Below are positions 8,168 through 17,126 of a stretch of DNA of 64,000 nucleotides, piece after piece (position 1 is the stretch's first letter; each line of letters starts with the position of its first letter). The notes under the pieces were generated by a model, which was given only the letters and a program-made list of their open reading frames with translations, did no database searches and was not told where the DNA came from. This DNA is from Mesolinea sp040772305. GTDB taxonomy: Bacteria > Chloroflexota > Anaerolineae > Anaerolineales > Anaerolineaceae. The position numbers were made by a program, and so were the translations under genes. The stretch lies in the NCBI GenBank assembly GCA_040772305.1, contig JAXGYK010000002.1, positions 124,001-188,000 on the forward strand, in the 5' to 3' direction.

Positions 8168-9517
8168 ATGTATATCGAGGAACGCAAAGATCTTTTCAGA
8201 AAGGGCAGCGGCCGCTCGAACCCTTTTAGGGTTTTGCTGCTCTTGCTGTTGATCGTTGGTTTCGTGGCTGTGTTGCGGTCCTATGGGCAGGGTGAGATTT
8301 GGCCCCCCTTCTTGCCTACCCCTACTCCTACCCGCACGGTAAACAGCTTCCTTATTGAGGGTCAGACCCATTTTCAGGCTGGCAATCTGGATGCTGCGAT
8401 GAATTCCTTTCGGAAGGCGGCAGAGCTGGAGCCGGAAAACGCGGTAATTCTGGTTGAACTGGCGCGTATCCAGGTTTATTCTTCGGCCAGCCTGACAACG
8501 GATGCGATGAAAACGGAGCGCCTCACCGAAGCCCAGGCAACCATCGAAGCGGCCAAAGCGATAGACCCGGATAATTCCATGGTGCAGGCGGTTGCTTCCT
8601 TTGTATATGGGTGGTCGTCGGATTCGATTATTTTTCCGGATAACTGGGAGGCAAACCAGGGCCTGGCTGAAACGAGTGCTTTGCGGGCAATTCAGCTTGA
8701 CCAGCGCAATGCCTTGGCCTATACTTTTTACGCCGAAACCCTTATTGATCAATATAAACTGCCTCAGGCTGTGCTTAATATGGAAACGGCAATGGAGCTG
8801 GATCCCAATGAAGTGGATGTCTGGCGTGTGCAAGGCCTGCTCAACGAGTACCTTGCAGAGTACAATCTCTCGATTGAATCATATAAAAAAGCGTTGGAAA
8901 TTAACCCCAATCTTACTTTTTTGTATATCCGTTTGGGACATATGTACCGGCATCTTAACTTTTGGGATGAAGCGCTTGAATCATATGCGAAAGCAGCCAA
9001 CCTTAACCGCCAGCTGGGCATTCTGGACCCCATCCCCTATGTGGCGATTGCAAACACCTACTTGCGAATGCCTGAAGCCAGTCCGATGGTAGCAGCACGC
9101 AACGCTTACCGGGCGCTGGAGATGAGCCCTTATAACCCTGATACCTATGGACAGGTGGGCTTTATTTACTATAAAGCCCGTAACTACGAAGGCGCCATTT
9201 GGGCATTGCGCTGTGCCGTGCAAGGTTGTGACGATTCCGTTTCCTGCGAAGCCCGAGAGGTATGTGAAGATCCGAACCATGAGGTAATTTCGATTACCGG
9301 CTTGCCGCTTACCGTCAATACCGAGCATTACTATTACACCTATGGCTCGGTTCTGGCCGGTTTAAACCGCCCCGGAGTCGAATTGCCCGAAGAAAACTTT
9401 GACTACTGCGTTGAGGCCCGCAAGATCTTTCAGCAGCTGCGTGAACGCTTCCCGGATCACGAGAACACAATGGGGATTGTGGCAGCTGGTGAAGCCATCT
9501 GTTCCGGCAGCAATTAA
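8168..9517 (+). CDS. Membrane-anchored TPR protein, paralogue of the preceding gene
   Basis: The 449-residue protein repeats the plan of its neighbour: basic N-terminus, one membrane helix (about residues 21-38, FRVLLLLLLIVGFVAVL), linker FLPTPTPTRT, then TPR repeats to about residue 350. Its C-terminal region carries a small cluster of cysteines (GCDDSVSCEAREVC). This cluster is absent from the first copy and could form disulfides or bind metal. The partner protein and role are unknown. It ends about 125 bp before the groESL operon, which has its own promoter. Confidence 0.8.
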   Translation: MYIEERKDLFRKGSGRSNPFRVLLLLLLIVGFVAVLRSYGQGEIWPPFLPTPTPTRTVNSFLIEGQTHFQAGNLDAAMNSFRKAAELEPENAVILVELARIQVYSSASLTTDAMKTERLTEAQATIEAAKAIDPDNSMVQAVASFVYGWSSDSIIFPDNWEANQGLAETSALRAIQLDQRNALAYTFYAETLIDQYKLPQAVLNMETAMELDPNEVDVWRVQGLLNEYLAEYNLSIESYKKALEINPNLTFLYIRLGHMYRHLNFWDEALESYAKAANLNRQLGILDPIPYVAIANTYLRMPEASPMVAARNAYRALEMSPYNPDTYGQVGFIYYKARNYEGAIWALRCAVQGCDDSVSCEAREVCEDPNHEVISITGLPLTVNTEHYYYTYGSVLAGLNRPGVELPEENFDYCVEARKIFQQLRERFPDHENTMGIVAAGEAICSGSN

Positions 9518-9551
9518 TTGTTAATCCTTCATTAGAAACTGCATATACTTC

Positions 9552-9580
9552 TTGACGCTTTTAATCCTGAGCGCTATTAT
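9552..9580 (+). promoter_or_regulatory. Sigma-A type promoter of groESL
   Basis: TTGACG (9552-9557), a 17-bp spacer and TATTAT (9575-9580) lie immediately before the CIRCE operator. This arrangement is typical of HrcA-controlled chaperone operons. Confidence 0.9.
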
Positions 9581-9588
9581 TAAGCTAC

Positions 9589-9615
9589 TTAGCACTCTGA
9601 ACTTAGGAGTGCTAA
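9589..9615 (+). promoter_or_regulatory. CIRCE operator (HrcA binding site)
   Basis: TTAGCACTC, nine spacer bases and GAGTGCTAA form the perfect consensus inverted repeat. HrcA bound here blocks groESL until heat shock titrates GroEL. The operator covers the expected transcription start. hrcA itself is not in this window. Confidence 0.97.
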
Positions 9616-9642
9616 ATGTTGAAAAAATAAACGGAGGAATGC

Positions 9643-9933
9643 ATGACACTATCAATGAAACCATTAGGCAGTCGCATCGTTGTAGAACCCATCGAGCAGG
9701 AAGAGGTCACAGCCGGCGGGATTGTATTACCCGAAACCGCTAAAGAAAAACCTCAAAAAGGTACCGTTTTGGCCGTTGGTCCTGGCGACCGCAACGACAA
9801 GGGCGAGCGCGTCCCCATGGATGTTGCTTCTGGCGATATCGTTCTCTTTGCCAAGTATTCTGGCACCGAGATCAAATATGACGGCAAAAAACTGTTAATT
9901 CTGCGCGAGAGCGATGTACTCGCCATCCTCTAA
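9643..9933 (+). CDS. groES: Co-chaperonin GroES
   Basis: The 96-residue GroES forms the heptameric lid of the GroEL folding chamber. The sequence has the diagnostic KPLGSRIVVEPIEQEEVTAGG start, the mobile loop (about residues 20-35, TAGGIVLPETAKEKPQKG), VAVGPG-type turn, and the C-terminal KKLLILRESDVLAIL. GGAGG lies 6-10 bases before the ATG at 9643. A second in-frame ATG four codons later is less well spaced. It is first in the groES-groEL operon under CIRCE control. Confidence 0.97.
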   Translation: MTLSMKPLGSRIVVEPIEQEEVTAGGIVLPETAKEKPQKGTVLAVGPGDRNDKGERVPMDVASGDIVLFAKYSGTEIKYDGKKLLILRESDVLAIL

Positions 9934-9959
9934 AAAAAGAAATTAAGGAGAAATTATCT

Positions 9960-11597
9960 ATGGCTAAACAACTGGTATTTGGCGAAGAAGCTCGCCGTTA
10001 TTTGAAAGCTGGTGTAGATACAGTGGCCAACGCTGTGGCCACCACCCTGGGCCCCAAAGGCCGCAACGTTGCTTTGGACCGCAAGTTTGGTTCTCCTACC
10101 ATTACCCATGACGGCGTAACGGTTGCCAAGGAAATCGAACTGGAAGATCCCTATGAAAACATGGGCGCTCAGTTAATTAAAGAAGCTGCAACAAAAACCA
10201 ACGACATCGCTGGCGACGGTACCACCACCAGCACCGTCCTGGCACATGCAATTGTGACCGAAGGCCTCAAGAACCTGGCTGCCGGCGCAAACCCCATGCT
10301 GCTCAAGCGCGGTATCGAAGCTGCTGCAAAAGCAGTTTCAGAATCTATTCACGAACAGGCAATTGACATTACCACCAAGGAAGAAATTGCTTCCGTTGCC
10401 ACCAACTCTGCTCAGGATGAACAGATTGGCAGCCTTATTGCTGACGTGATGGACAAGGTTGGCAAAGATGGCGTAATTACAGTAGAAGAGAGCAAAGGCC
10501 TCGAGTTCGAGACTGAGTATGTAGAAGGTATGCAGTTTGACCGCGGTTACATCTCTGCTTATTTCGTTACTGATACCGAGCATATGGTTGCTTCCATCGC
10601 TGACCCCTACATTCTGGTTTATGACAAGAAGATCTCGGCTGCAGCTGATATCGTGCCCCTGCTGGAAAAAATGATCCAGGTTGGTAAGCGTGAACTGCTC
10701 ATCATTGCCGAAGATATCGATGGCGAAGCACTGGCTACCCTGGTGCTGAACAAGCTGCGCGGCATGCTCAATGTTGTGGCTGTAAAGGCCCCCGGCTTCG
10801 GCGATCGCCGCAAGGCCATGTTGGGCGACATTGCCATTCTTACGGGTGCTCAGGTCATCAGCGAAGAAACCGGCCGTAAGCTGGAAACCGCAACGATTGA
10901 AGACCTTGGACGCGCTGAGAAAGTTACCACCGATAAAGACAATACCACCATCGTTGGCGGCAAGGGCGATCCGGCCGGCATCAAGGGCCGCATCGAACAG
11001 ATCCGTGTTGAGATCAACAATACCACCAGCGACTACGACCGCGAAAAGCTCCAGGAACGCCTGGCTAAGCTGAGCGGCGGTGTTGCCATCATCCGCGTTG
11101 GCGCGGCTACCGAAACTGAACTTAAAGAAAAGAAGCACCGTGTTGAAGACGCACTTAGCGCTACCCGCGCCGCTGTTGAAGAAGGTGTTGTGCCTGGTGG
11201 CGGTGTAGCCTTGGTAAATGCTGTTCCTGCGATTGAAAAGATCAAGATGGATAGCCAGGATGCTCAGATTGGCGTCAATATGGTCAAGAATGCCATGGAA
11301 GTTCCTATGCGCCGCATTGCTGAAAATGCAGGCCAGGAAGGCTCCGTCATCGTTGCGAACATCCGTCAGAAGCAGGAAGCTGAAAATGACCATAGGATTG
11401 GTTACAACGTGCTTACCGAAGTTTATGGCGATATGATCAAAATGGGCGTGACTGATCCGGCCAAAGTGACCCGTGGTGCCTTGGAAAATGCTGCTTCCAT
11501 TGCAGCCATGATCCTGACCACCGAAGCATTGATCACCGACATTCCCAGCAAGGAACCCCCGGCTCCGGCAATGCCCCCGGGAGGCATGGGCTACTAA
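9960..11597 (+). CDS. groEL: Chaperonin GroEL
   Basis: The 545-residue 60-kDa chaperonin has the ATP-binding DGTTTSTVLAHAIV (about residues 87-100), the VEEGVVPGGGVALV signature (about 403-416) and the C-terminal Gly/Met tail PPGGMGY. AAGGAG stands before the ATG. It folds cytosolic proteins in double heptameric rings together with GroES, which is encoded 26 bp upstream. It has full usual length with no missing motifs. A long antisense frame overlaps it but is only a codon-bias shadow. Confidence 0.98.
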   Translation: MAKQLVFGEEARRYLKAGVDTVANAVATTLGPKGRNVALDRKFGSPTITHDGVTVAKEIELEDPYENMGAQLIKEAATKTNDIAGDGTTTSTVLAHAIVTEGLKNLAAGANPMLLKRGIEAAAKAVSESIHEQAIDITTKEEIASVATNSAQDEQIGSLIADVMDKVGKDGVITVEESKGLEFETEYVEGMQFDRGYISAYFVTDTEHMVASIADPYILVYDKKISAAADIVPLLEKMIQVGKRELLIIAEDIDGEALATLVLNKLRGMLNVVAVKAPGFGDRRKAMLGDIAILTGAQVISEETGRKLETATIEDLGRAEKVTTDKDNTTIVGGKGDPAGIKGRIEQIRVEINNTTSDYDREKLQERLAKLSGGVAIIRVGAATETELKEKKHRVEDALSATRAAVEEGVVPGGGVALVNAVPAIEKIKMDSQDAQIGVNMVKNAMEVPMRRIAENAGQEGSVIVANIRQKQEAENDHRIGYNVLTEVYGDMIKMGVTDPAKVTRGALENAASIAAMILTTEALITDIPSKEPPAPAMPPGGMGY

Positions 11598-11616
11598 ACC
11601 CCATTTCTTAAGTGAT

Positions 11617-11648
11617 AAAACGGCAGGCTCAGGTCTGCCGTTTTGGTT
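11617..11648 (+). terminator. Rho-independent terminator of groESL
   Basis: AAAACGGCAG and CTGCCGTTTT form a 10-bp stem with an 8-nt loop, ending in a T-run, 20 bp after the groEL stop. Confidence 0.9.
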
Positions 11649-11746
11649 TGTGCCAATTGGTGTTAAAGCAGTGGTATGCTTAGGCACTGTGGGGGCAGCA
11701 TTGAAGGCACCTGTCTTGGAAAAAAGACCGAATTTATGGACAGGAA

Positions 11747-11774
11747 TTGTGTCGAAGCTGAGCAAGTATATAAT
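11747..11774 (+). promoter_or_regulatory. Putative promoter of the ferritin-like/VIT1 gene
   Basis: TTGTGT (11747-11752), 16-bp spacer and TATAAT (11769-11774). The message would carry a leader of about 35 bases with AGGAGG before the ATG at 11818. Confidence 0.6.
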
Positions 11775-11817
11775 TGTCCCCCTGGGAACGGACCTTACAT
11801 ATCCATAGGAGGAGTTT

Positions 11818-12696
11818 ATGGAATTATCACCGGAGCATAAAGCCAAACTGCTTCAATTTCAGGCAGAGGAAATATTGGGCTATCACAGTTATGCGCTTTT
11901 GGCCAAAAGGGTTAAAGATCCTCATAACCGAGCAATCATCGAACGTATCTCTAATGAAGAGCTGGCGCACTACAAAGTTTGGAAGACTTATACCGGCCAG
12001 GATGTAGAGCCGGATTGGGGCAAAATAAAACGCTTTGACTTCCTGAGCCGCATCTTTGGATTTACCTTTGGCATACGCTTGCTTGAAAGGGATGAAGAGC
12101 AGGCGATTGCCGGTTATGAACAGCTGCGGGGGGTAATTCCAAACATTGAGAAAATTATTGCTGATGAACAGAAGCATGAAGACGAGCTGATCGAGATGCT
12201 GGATGAAGAAAGCCTGAAATACAGCGGCTCAGTAGTTCTGGGTTTAAACGATGCACTCGTTGAATTAACAGGTGCGTTGGCGGGTTTTACCCTTGCTTTC
12301 CAAAATACACGCATGACGGCTCTTTCCGGCTTAATTACCGGCATTGCGGCGACCCTTTCGATGGCAGCTTCTGAGTATCTTTCGACCAGTGCCGAAAAAG
12401 GGCATGAGAAAAACCCCGTTAAAGCAATGGTATATACGGGGATTGCCTATGTAGTTACTGTATTCTTTTTAATTCTGCCTTATTTGTTCTTCCAGAATTA
12501 CATTCTTGCACTGGTGGTTATGCTTGGTATTGCAATACTGATTATTGCAGCATTCAATTACTATGCTTCTATTACCGAGAACACAGCTTTTCTGCCGCGC
12601 TTTTTGCGCATGACCGCAATTAGCATGGGCGTAGCAGTACTTAGTTTCTTCCTCGGTTATGTGATACGTAATGCTATGGGCCTGGGCGATGGCTAA
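11818..12696 (+). CDS. Ferritin-like (rubrerythrin) - VIT1 fusion, probable iron/manganese exporter (MbfA-like)
   Basis: The 292-residue protein joins an N-terminal rubrerythrin-type four-helix domain to a C-terminal VIT1/CCC1 membrane domain of five predicted helices. Metal-ligand motifs are visible in the N-terminal domain: EEILGYHSY near residue 17, EELAHYK near 47, and DEQKHEDEL near 117. The membrane domain has GLNDALVELTGALAGF and GLITGIAATLSMAASEYLS. Such fusions (MbfA in proteobacteria) move iron, or manganese, out of the cytoplasm and protect against peroxide. Metal specificity here is inferred. AGGAGG precedes the start. The gene stands alone with its own promoter. Confidence 0.88.
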   Translation: MELSPEHKAKLLQFQAEEILGYHSYALLAKRVKDPHNRAIIERISNEELAHYKVWKTYTGQDVEPDWGKIKRFDFLSRIFGFTFGIRLLERDEEQAIAGYEQLRGVIPNIEKIIADEQKHEDELIEMLDEESLKYSGSVVLGLNDALVELTGALAGFTLAFQNTRMTALSGLITGIAATLSMAASEYLSTSAEKGHEKNPVKAMVYTGIAYVVTVFFLILPYLFFQNYILALVVMLGIAILIIAAFNYYASITENTAFLPRFLRMTAISMGVAVLSFFLGYVIRNAMGLGDG

Positions 12697-12754
12697 AAGC
12701 AGCGAAAGCAGGCTGCTTAGCTGCTGACCCGCAAAAGACTATGGATCAAGTGGG

Positions 12755-12760
12755 TATAAT
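12755..12760 (+). promoter_or_regulatory. -10 box of a leaderless promoter
   Basis: TATAAT ends seven bases before the ATG at 12768, and no ribosome site separates them. No clear -35 is seen. Confidence 0.5.
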
Positions 12761-12767
12761 AGGCGCT

Positions 12768-13712
12768 ATGTTTAGGTCAAACAGACGGTATACCCTTAAA
12801 ACGGTCATTGCGCTGTTTTTTCTTTTGCTGCTGACTGCCTGCAATAAGCCAGGCCCCCAAACTCAGGAAGCAACGCAGCCAATGGATGCGCCTGCTGAAC
12901 CTAGTCTGGTGGCAGCAAGCCCGAGCCCAGAGCCAACAGCCACAGCTATCCCTGTAGTTGCTGCAGCTACGGTGAATGGACAGGTAATTCCGCTGGACTA
13001 CCTGCAGGAAGAACTGCAGCGCTACCAGGCCAGCTTAGACCCGGCAGGTGCTGCGCCAACTGCGGAAGAACAGACAAAGCTGGTTTTGGATGCCTTGATC
13101 GACCAGACTCTTTTGGTTGAGGCAGCGCACGCAGCGGGCTTTAACTTGGGGGATGCCGATTTACAATTGCGGATCGAGGAACTGGTTGCGAAACTGCAAG
13201 CCGAGGGGATTGACTTGGGTGGCTGGATGCAGAACAATTTTTATAGCGACGCCAGTTTTAGGTATAGCTTGCGCAGGGCGGCTGAGGCCGCCTGGCAGCG
13301 CGATCAGGTGATTGCAATTGTCCCAGAAGATGCAGAACAGGTGCATGTACGCCAGATTTTCTTTGAAAAAAATAAGGAAGCAGATGCCCGTACTGTTTTG
13401 GCGTTGCTGAATAACGGGTCCGACTTTGATAGCCTGGCTCGTCGTTATCATCCTGAAACAGGCGGCGAACTGGGGTGGTTCCCACGTGGCTACCTGAAAG
13501 CCTATCCGCAGATTGAAGAAATCGCTTTTGAGATGCATCCCGGCACCTATTCTGATCTTATTGAATCGGATATTGGATACCACATCCTCTACCTTGTAGA
13601 ACGGGAGAGCAATCATCCGCTTACAACAGAGGCCAAACTAATCTTACAGGCAAACGCTTTGGAAGAATGGCTTACCCAGGCACGGGCCAGTGCTGAGATT
13701 TTGCTCCCGTGA
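12768..13712 (+). CDS. PpiC/SurA-like peptidyl-prolyl isomerase lipoprotein
   Basis: I start at the ATG at 12768. The longer frame from 12741 would begin ahead of the TATAAT. From here the sequence is a lipoprotein signal ending LTAC (Cys about residue 25), a Pro/Ala/Thr linker, a SurA-N-like helical chaperone region (about 65-190) and a parvulin rotamase domain (about 200-290). The latter has VHVRQIFF, LARRYHPETGGELGWFPRG and IGYHILYLVER. The protein should help fold exported proteins on the outer face of the membrane. The next gene overlaps its stop by 4 bp, so they are co-translated. Confidence 0.85.
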   Translation: MFRSNRRYTLKTVIALFFLLLLTACNKPGPQTQEATQPMDAPAEPSLVAASPSPEPTATAIPVVAAATVNGQVIPLDYLQEELQRYQASLDPAGAAPTAEEQTKLVLDALIDQTLLVEAAHAAGFNLGDADLQLRIEELVAKLQAEGIDLGGWMQNNFYSDASFRYSLRRAAEAAWQRDQVIAIVPEDAEQVHVRQIFFEKNKEADARTVLALLNNGSDFDSLARRYHPETGGELGWFPRGYLKAYPQIEEIAFEMHPGTYSDLIESDIGYHILYLVERESNHPLTTEAKLILQANALEEWLTQARASAEILLP

Positions 13713-14515
13713 AGAACCCCAGTTATGATCCCAGGCGCAATCTAAACCAGGGACTACCGATGGCCCGGCCAATGGCTGTGCCGCGTGACCCAACGCCGCC
13801 GGAGTCGCCCCCACGGCGACCGGTCAGTTGTCTTACCTGGGGTTTAGGCAGCCTGTTTTTGCTGGCGGTAACCATAGTTCTGCTGATGGCTTTAAAGATC
13901 ATCCCGTCACCTTTTACGCCGATTGCAACACCCTTCCTAAGCGCAACACCGCTGCGTTCAGCTACGCTAATCTCAACGCCTACCAAAGACCCAAGGCTTT
14001 TAACTGCCATTTGGACCGAAATTGTAACTCCAACGCCCGCTCCTACCGATACCCCTACCATCACGCCTACTCCCAGCCAAACGGCTACCCCTACGCAAAC
14101 GGCCACCAGCACGGCTACCCCAACTGATAAGCCAATGGCCTATGTTGTACGCAACATGATTGGCTTGCCCATAAGCATGTTCCACCGGGAGCTGGATTGC
14201 GATACTCTGATTATTGGAGGACAGGTTGTGAACCTGCAGGACGCACCTGTCTATAATGTGCAGGTGGTGCTGGCGGGCAGCTATGATGGTCAGACTGTGA
14301 ACCTTACCGAGAAGTCCGGAGATACGACCCTCTATGGTGACGCTGGTTTTGAATTTCCACTGCCGAACCGACGCATTAACGAAAAAAATCTTTATTTGCA
14401 GTTGCTTGACGAGAACGGGGAACCCTTGAGTGCAAAATCCTTCCTGCCAGTAACCAGCAAGTGTGAAGAAAACGCAATTATCGTCACCTTTAAGCGCGTG
14501 ACTCTGGGCAATTAG
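13709..14515 (+). CDS. Membrane-anchored protein with Pro/Thr linker and C-terminal Ig-like domain
   Basis: A GTG start overlaps the stop of the preceding ppiC-like gene (GTGA). The 268-residue product has a Pro-rich cytoplasmic head, one membrane helix (about residues 43-65), a long Thr/Pro linker (TPTPAPTDTPTITPTPSQ) and a C-terminal beta-rich domain of about 120 residues with two cysteines (ELDCDTL and TSKCEEN). The domain resembles FxLYD-type extracellular modules (GGQVVNLQDAPVYNVQVVL). Role unknown. Co-translation with the foldase suggests envelope biogenesis. Confidence 0.7.
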   Translation: MKNPSYDPRRNLNQGLPMARPMAVPRDPTPPESPPRRPVSCLTWGLGSLFLLAVTIVLLMALKIIPSPFTPIATPFLSATPLRSATLISTPTKDPRLLTAIWTEIVTPTPAPTDTPTITPTPSQTATPTQTATSTATPTDKPMAYVVRNMIGLPISMFHRELDCDTLIIGGQVVNLQDAPVYNVQVVLAGSYDGQTVNLTEKSGDTTLYGDAGFEFPLPNRRINEKNLYLQLLDENGEPLSAKSFLPVTSKCEENAIIVTFKRVTLGN

Positions 14516-14535
14516 GTTTTATTGTTGCGGCTTAA

Positions 14536-15771
14536 TTATTCCTGATTCCTATCGTCCGAAAACGAAGGACGGGAATGGATACTCACTGTTTCATTGGTAT
14601 TAAGCAGATTTGTGAGCGGTTTTGCGTCCAGCGGCATAATCGTGCTGTTCGCAAAATAATCAAAATCGAAATCAGTGAGATCACCAGCAGCTTTACCAGG
14701 AATAGGCATTAGGCGTGCTGTAAGCGGTTTGTTCAGGCGCAAGGCCAGGGCAGCCAAATCCAGCAGCAGGGCATAGATGGCCTGCGGGCTGGTATCACCA
14801 GGGAGCGGTACAACGTCCAGGCCAGTACCGCAAACGGCGGAGTTGAGCAAGAAATTGTATGTACTTAAACTGCCTTTGCTGCTGGCAGCTGCCAAGCCAG
14901 CGTCTTCGAGTACGGGCAGCATAAGCCCGTTGAAGCCGCAACGCTGAAAGCTAGCTGCGTCCAGGCAGCTGGTAAGAAATGCGGACGCGAATGTGGAGCC
15001 ATGCAAGCCAAAAACAGGCAAACCCAATGCCTCCAGGGCCTTTGCAATGGAATATCCTGGCTGGGGGTGGGGCGCCAGGGTGAAGTCCAGACCGGTAAAA
15101 GGATAACGGTAAATTTTGGAAAGCTTTTGGGCAATTGCCTGTAGTTTGCCCGCCTCTTCATGGATAGCAGCAACGAGATTTTGTTTGGCGGTTTGCAGGC
15201 TGCTTGCTTCTTGGAAGGCTTTTAAGGCAAGGTCTGCAGATTGTAAGGCCAAACCAAAGGCCGGGCGTGGTTCCGCGGCGTAGGCAGCTGGAAAGAAGGG
15301 CGCCAAGGGACCCAGATTGGCAAGTGCTGCAAAGCGCAGGTTCGCAAAGCCGTTGGCTTCCAGACGGCTGAGGGTAACAATGAGCTCAGAGGCTGCCCGG
15401 GCTGCCGCCAGGCTTAATTGTGAGCCGGAACCAGTAATCGAAGCTGTGATAAAGCTGCCAGAATTTTGAGCGAGAATAGCAGGCACTGCAGCGTAGTATT
15501 CTGCTTGATTTGGCTGGATTGGGCCAAAGGAGGTAAATTCAAAGCCCTGTGAATGGGCTTCAATGCTTACCTGCGTAGCTGCGTCTGGAAGTGCCTCAGC
15601 AGGCAGCCAGTCGCCCAAGGGTGTGGTGGCCAGGCGCAAGCCTTGTACCTCGTAGCCGGCTTTTTGAAACTCTGCCTGGGCGTGACGTCCAAAGATACCC
15701 AGCTGCTCAAGCAAAAGCCGGTTGACAGGCCAACCTGGTTGGCAAAAACAGGTAACTGCTCGAATTTTCAT
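14536..15771 (-). CDS. DUF711 (UPF0210) family protein
   Basis: The 411-residue protein belongs to the DUF711/UPF0210 family, recognised by the conserved C-terminal block SAVCGTGLDVVPLPGDTS (about 316-333), followed by LNKPLTARLMPIPGKAAGDLTDFDF. Homologues are related to pyruvate-formate-lyase-like folds, but no reaction is established. The start overlaps the stop of the upstream SpoU methyltransferase gene by four bases (ATGA), so the pair is translationally coupled. No signal peptide or membrane segment is seen. Confidence 0.8.
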   Translation of the reverse strand: MKIRAVTCFCQPGWPVNRLLLEQLGIFGRHAQAEFQKAGYEVQGLRLATTPLGDWLPAEALPDAATQVSIEAHSQGFEFTSFGPIQPNQAEYYAAVPAILAQNSGSFITASITGSGSQLSLAAARAASELIVTLSRLEANGFANLRFAALANLGPLAPFFPAAYAAEPRPAFGLALQSADLALKAFQEASSLQTAKQNLVAAIHEEAGKLQAIAQKLSKIYRYPFTGLDFTLAPHPQPGYSIAKALEALGLPVFGLHGSTFASAFLTSCLDAASFQRCGFNGLMLPVLEDAGLAAASSKGSLSTYNFLLNSAVCGTGLDVVPLPGDTSPQAIYALLLDLAALALRLNKPLTARLMPIPGKAAGDLTDFDFDYFANSTIMPLDAKPLTNLLNTNETVSIHSRPSFSDDRNQE

Positions 15772-16538
15772 AGGCTGCGCTGCCGCATGGTTTCATAAAG
15801 TAATATTGCTGCACTTACCGCAGCATTGAGCGACTCGGGACCAAGCGCCATTGGGATGCGGACACTGGCGGTAATAAGCTTCTTTGCCACTGTGCTGATG
15901 CCGCTGGCTTCACCCCCAATTATCCAAGCGGTAGGCTGGCGTAAGTTTGCCTGCCAACAAGGAATCTTACCCTGCATATCCGCTTCCAGAATTTGCAGGC
16001 CTTGCAGGTAAGCAGCGATTGGCTCCCAGGGCATGCTGTAGACAGGCAAACGAAAGTGTGCTCCCATCCCAGCCCGAAGCACTTTGGGAGCCCAGGCATC
16101 GGTACTGCCGGGGGGCAGCAAAACCGCTTCAACGCCGCATGCCTCGGCCGTGCGCAGGATGGTCCCCAGGTTGCCTGGGTCGCGTACCTGGTCTGGAATC
16201 AAAATAAAGCCAGGGTTTTCGGGTAAAGAGTACTGGGGGATTGAAAATACTGCCAGAACCCCTTGGCTGTTCTCGGTATCTGCCAGGTTTTGGAAAAGGG
16301 TATCTGTCAGTACCAGGGCTTGAATATCTTTGAGGCTTTGTACAAGCTTTGCAGTGCGGGGGCTGGTAGTCTCTGAAACTGCCAGAAGAAGCGGCTGCAT
16401 TCCAGACCTCAGGCCGTCTTCCACCAGCCTGGCACCTTCTGCAACAAAGGCTGCTTCGCGCCGGCGTGCCTTGCTTTGTTCCAACAGCGCACGTATTCGC
16501 TTTACCTGGGCGTTTTGAGGGGATTGGATGATGTCCAC
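15768..16538 (-). CDS. TrmH/SpoU family RNA 2'-O-methyltransferase
   Basis: The 256-residue protein has the N-terminal substrate-binding domain (SPQNAQVKRIRALL... EAAFVAEGARLVEDGL) and the SPOUT knot. The SPOUT motifs are DQVRDPGNLGTILRTAEACG (about 113-132), WIIGGEASGIS (about 201-211) and LGPESLNAAVSAAILLYE (about 228-245). It uses SAM to methylate a ribose 2'-OH, probably on 23S rRNA. The exact nucleotide cannot be told. The GTG start at 16538 is six bases after a TATAAT with no ribosome site, pointing to a leaderless message. It is followed by an overlapping DUF711 gene. Confidence 0.88.
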   Translation of the reverse strand: MDIIQSPQNAQVKRIRALLEQSKARRREAAFVAEGARLVEDGLRSGMQPLLLAVSETTSPRTAKLVQSLKDIQALVLTDTLFQNLADTENSQGVLAVFSIPQYSLPENPGFILIPDQVRDPGNLGTILRTAEACGVEAVLLPPGSTDAWAPKVLRAGMGAHFRLPVYSMPWEPIAAYLQGLQILEADMQGKIPCWQANLRQPTAWIIGGEASGISTVAKKLITASVRIPMALGPESLNAAVSAAILLYETMRQRSL

Positions 16539-16544
16539 GCTGGA

Positions 16545-16550
16545 ATTATA
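16545..16550 (-). promoter_or_regulatory. -10 box of a leaderless promoter (SpoU gene)
   Basis: TATAAT on the minus strand ends six bases before the GTG start at 16538. Confidence 0.5.
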
Positions 16551-16558
16551 GCGGGAAT

Positions 16559-17125
16559 TTAAGGATCCAGTGTGCGTTGGGCTACCTTGCAGTTGCCCAT
16601 ACTATCAATATCCAAAACCATGTACTGCAGCTTGAAGCGGCTGGTCCATTGTGGATAGCCTGCCCCTGGGTTTAGAAAGCGAATGCCGTCATGGAAATCA
16701 TCGCTTTGAAAATGTGTGTGACCATAGATGATGATATCACTGTGAGGGTACATGCTGGCTAGCTGGTATTCGTAGCTGCGGCGCGTAGCATGCATTCCGG
16801 TTAGGAAAACACGGGCATAGTTAAGCAAGTAGTGCCAAATGTTAATATGCCCATGGATAAGAGTGATAGCAAGACCATTGATTTCAAACTGCTCCAGTGT
16901 AGGAAGCTTATGTCCCAAAAGCCAGTCACGGTTGCCCTGCACTGCCCGTACCGGTGCTATTGCTTCCAGAGTCTGTATTGCCGAAGGCTGACAAACATCT
17001 CCAGCGTGCAAAATAAGGTCAGGGTTTTCTGACTCGATGGCGGAAAGAAGTTTCTTACTCAGCGCTTTTGTCCGGTCGCCTACATGCGTATCGGCCAGGA
17101 GAAGCAAGTGTTGGGAATCCGGCAT
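16559..17125 (-). CDS. YfcE/MJ0936-type metallophosphoesterase
   Basis: The 188-residue protein carries the calcineurin-like phosphoesterase motifs DTHVGD (about residue 12), HAGDVCQ (about 41), QGNRDW (about 60), LIHGH (about 89) and YGHTH (about 134), which bind two metal ions. Family members hydrolyse phosphodiesters such as bis-pNPP or cyclic nucleotides. The natural substrate is unknown. It starts two bases after the stop of the upstream GT2 gene and forms an operon with it. Confidence 0.9.
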   Translation of the reverse strand: MPDSQHLLLLADTHVGDRTKALSKKLLSAIESENPDLILHAGDVCQPSAIQTLEAIAPVRAVQGNRDWLLGHKLPTLEQFEINGLAITLIHGHINIWHYLLNYARVFLTGMHATRRSYEYQLASMYPHSDIIIYGHTHFQSDDFHDGIRFLNPGAGYPQWTSRFKLQYMVLDIDSMGNCKVAQRTLDP

Positions 17126-17126
17126 T

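Noticed and set aside
7934..8833. 299-codon minus-strand frame
   Set aside because: Spans the junction of two well-supported TPR genes on the plus strand and has no recognisable domain.
10338..11846. 502-codon open frame antisense to groEL
   Set aside because: It lies wholly over groEL in a frame kept open by codon bias, and has no ribosome site or family motif.
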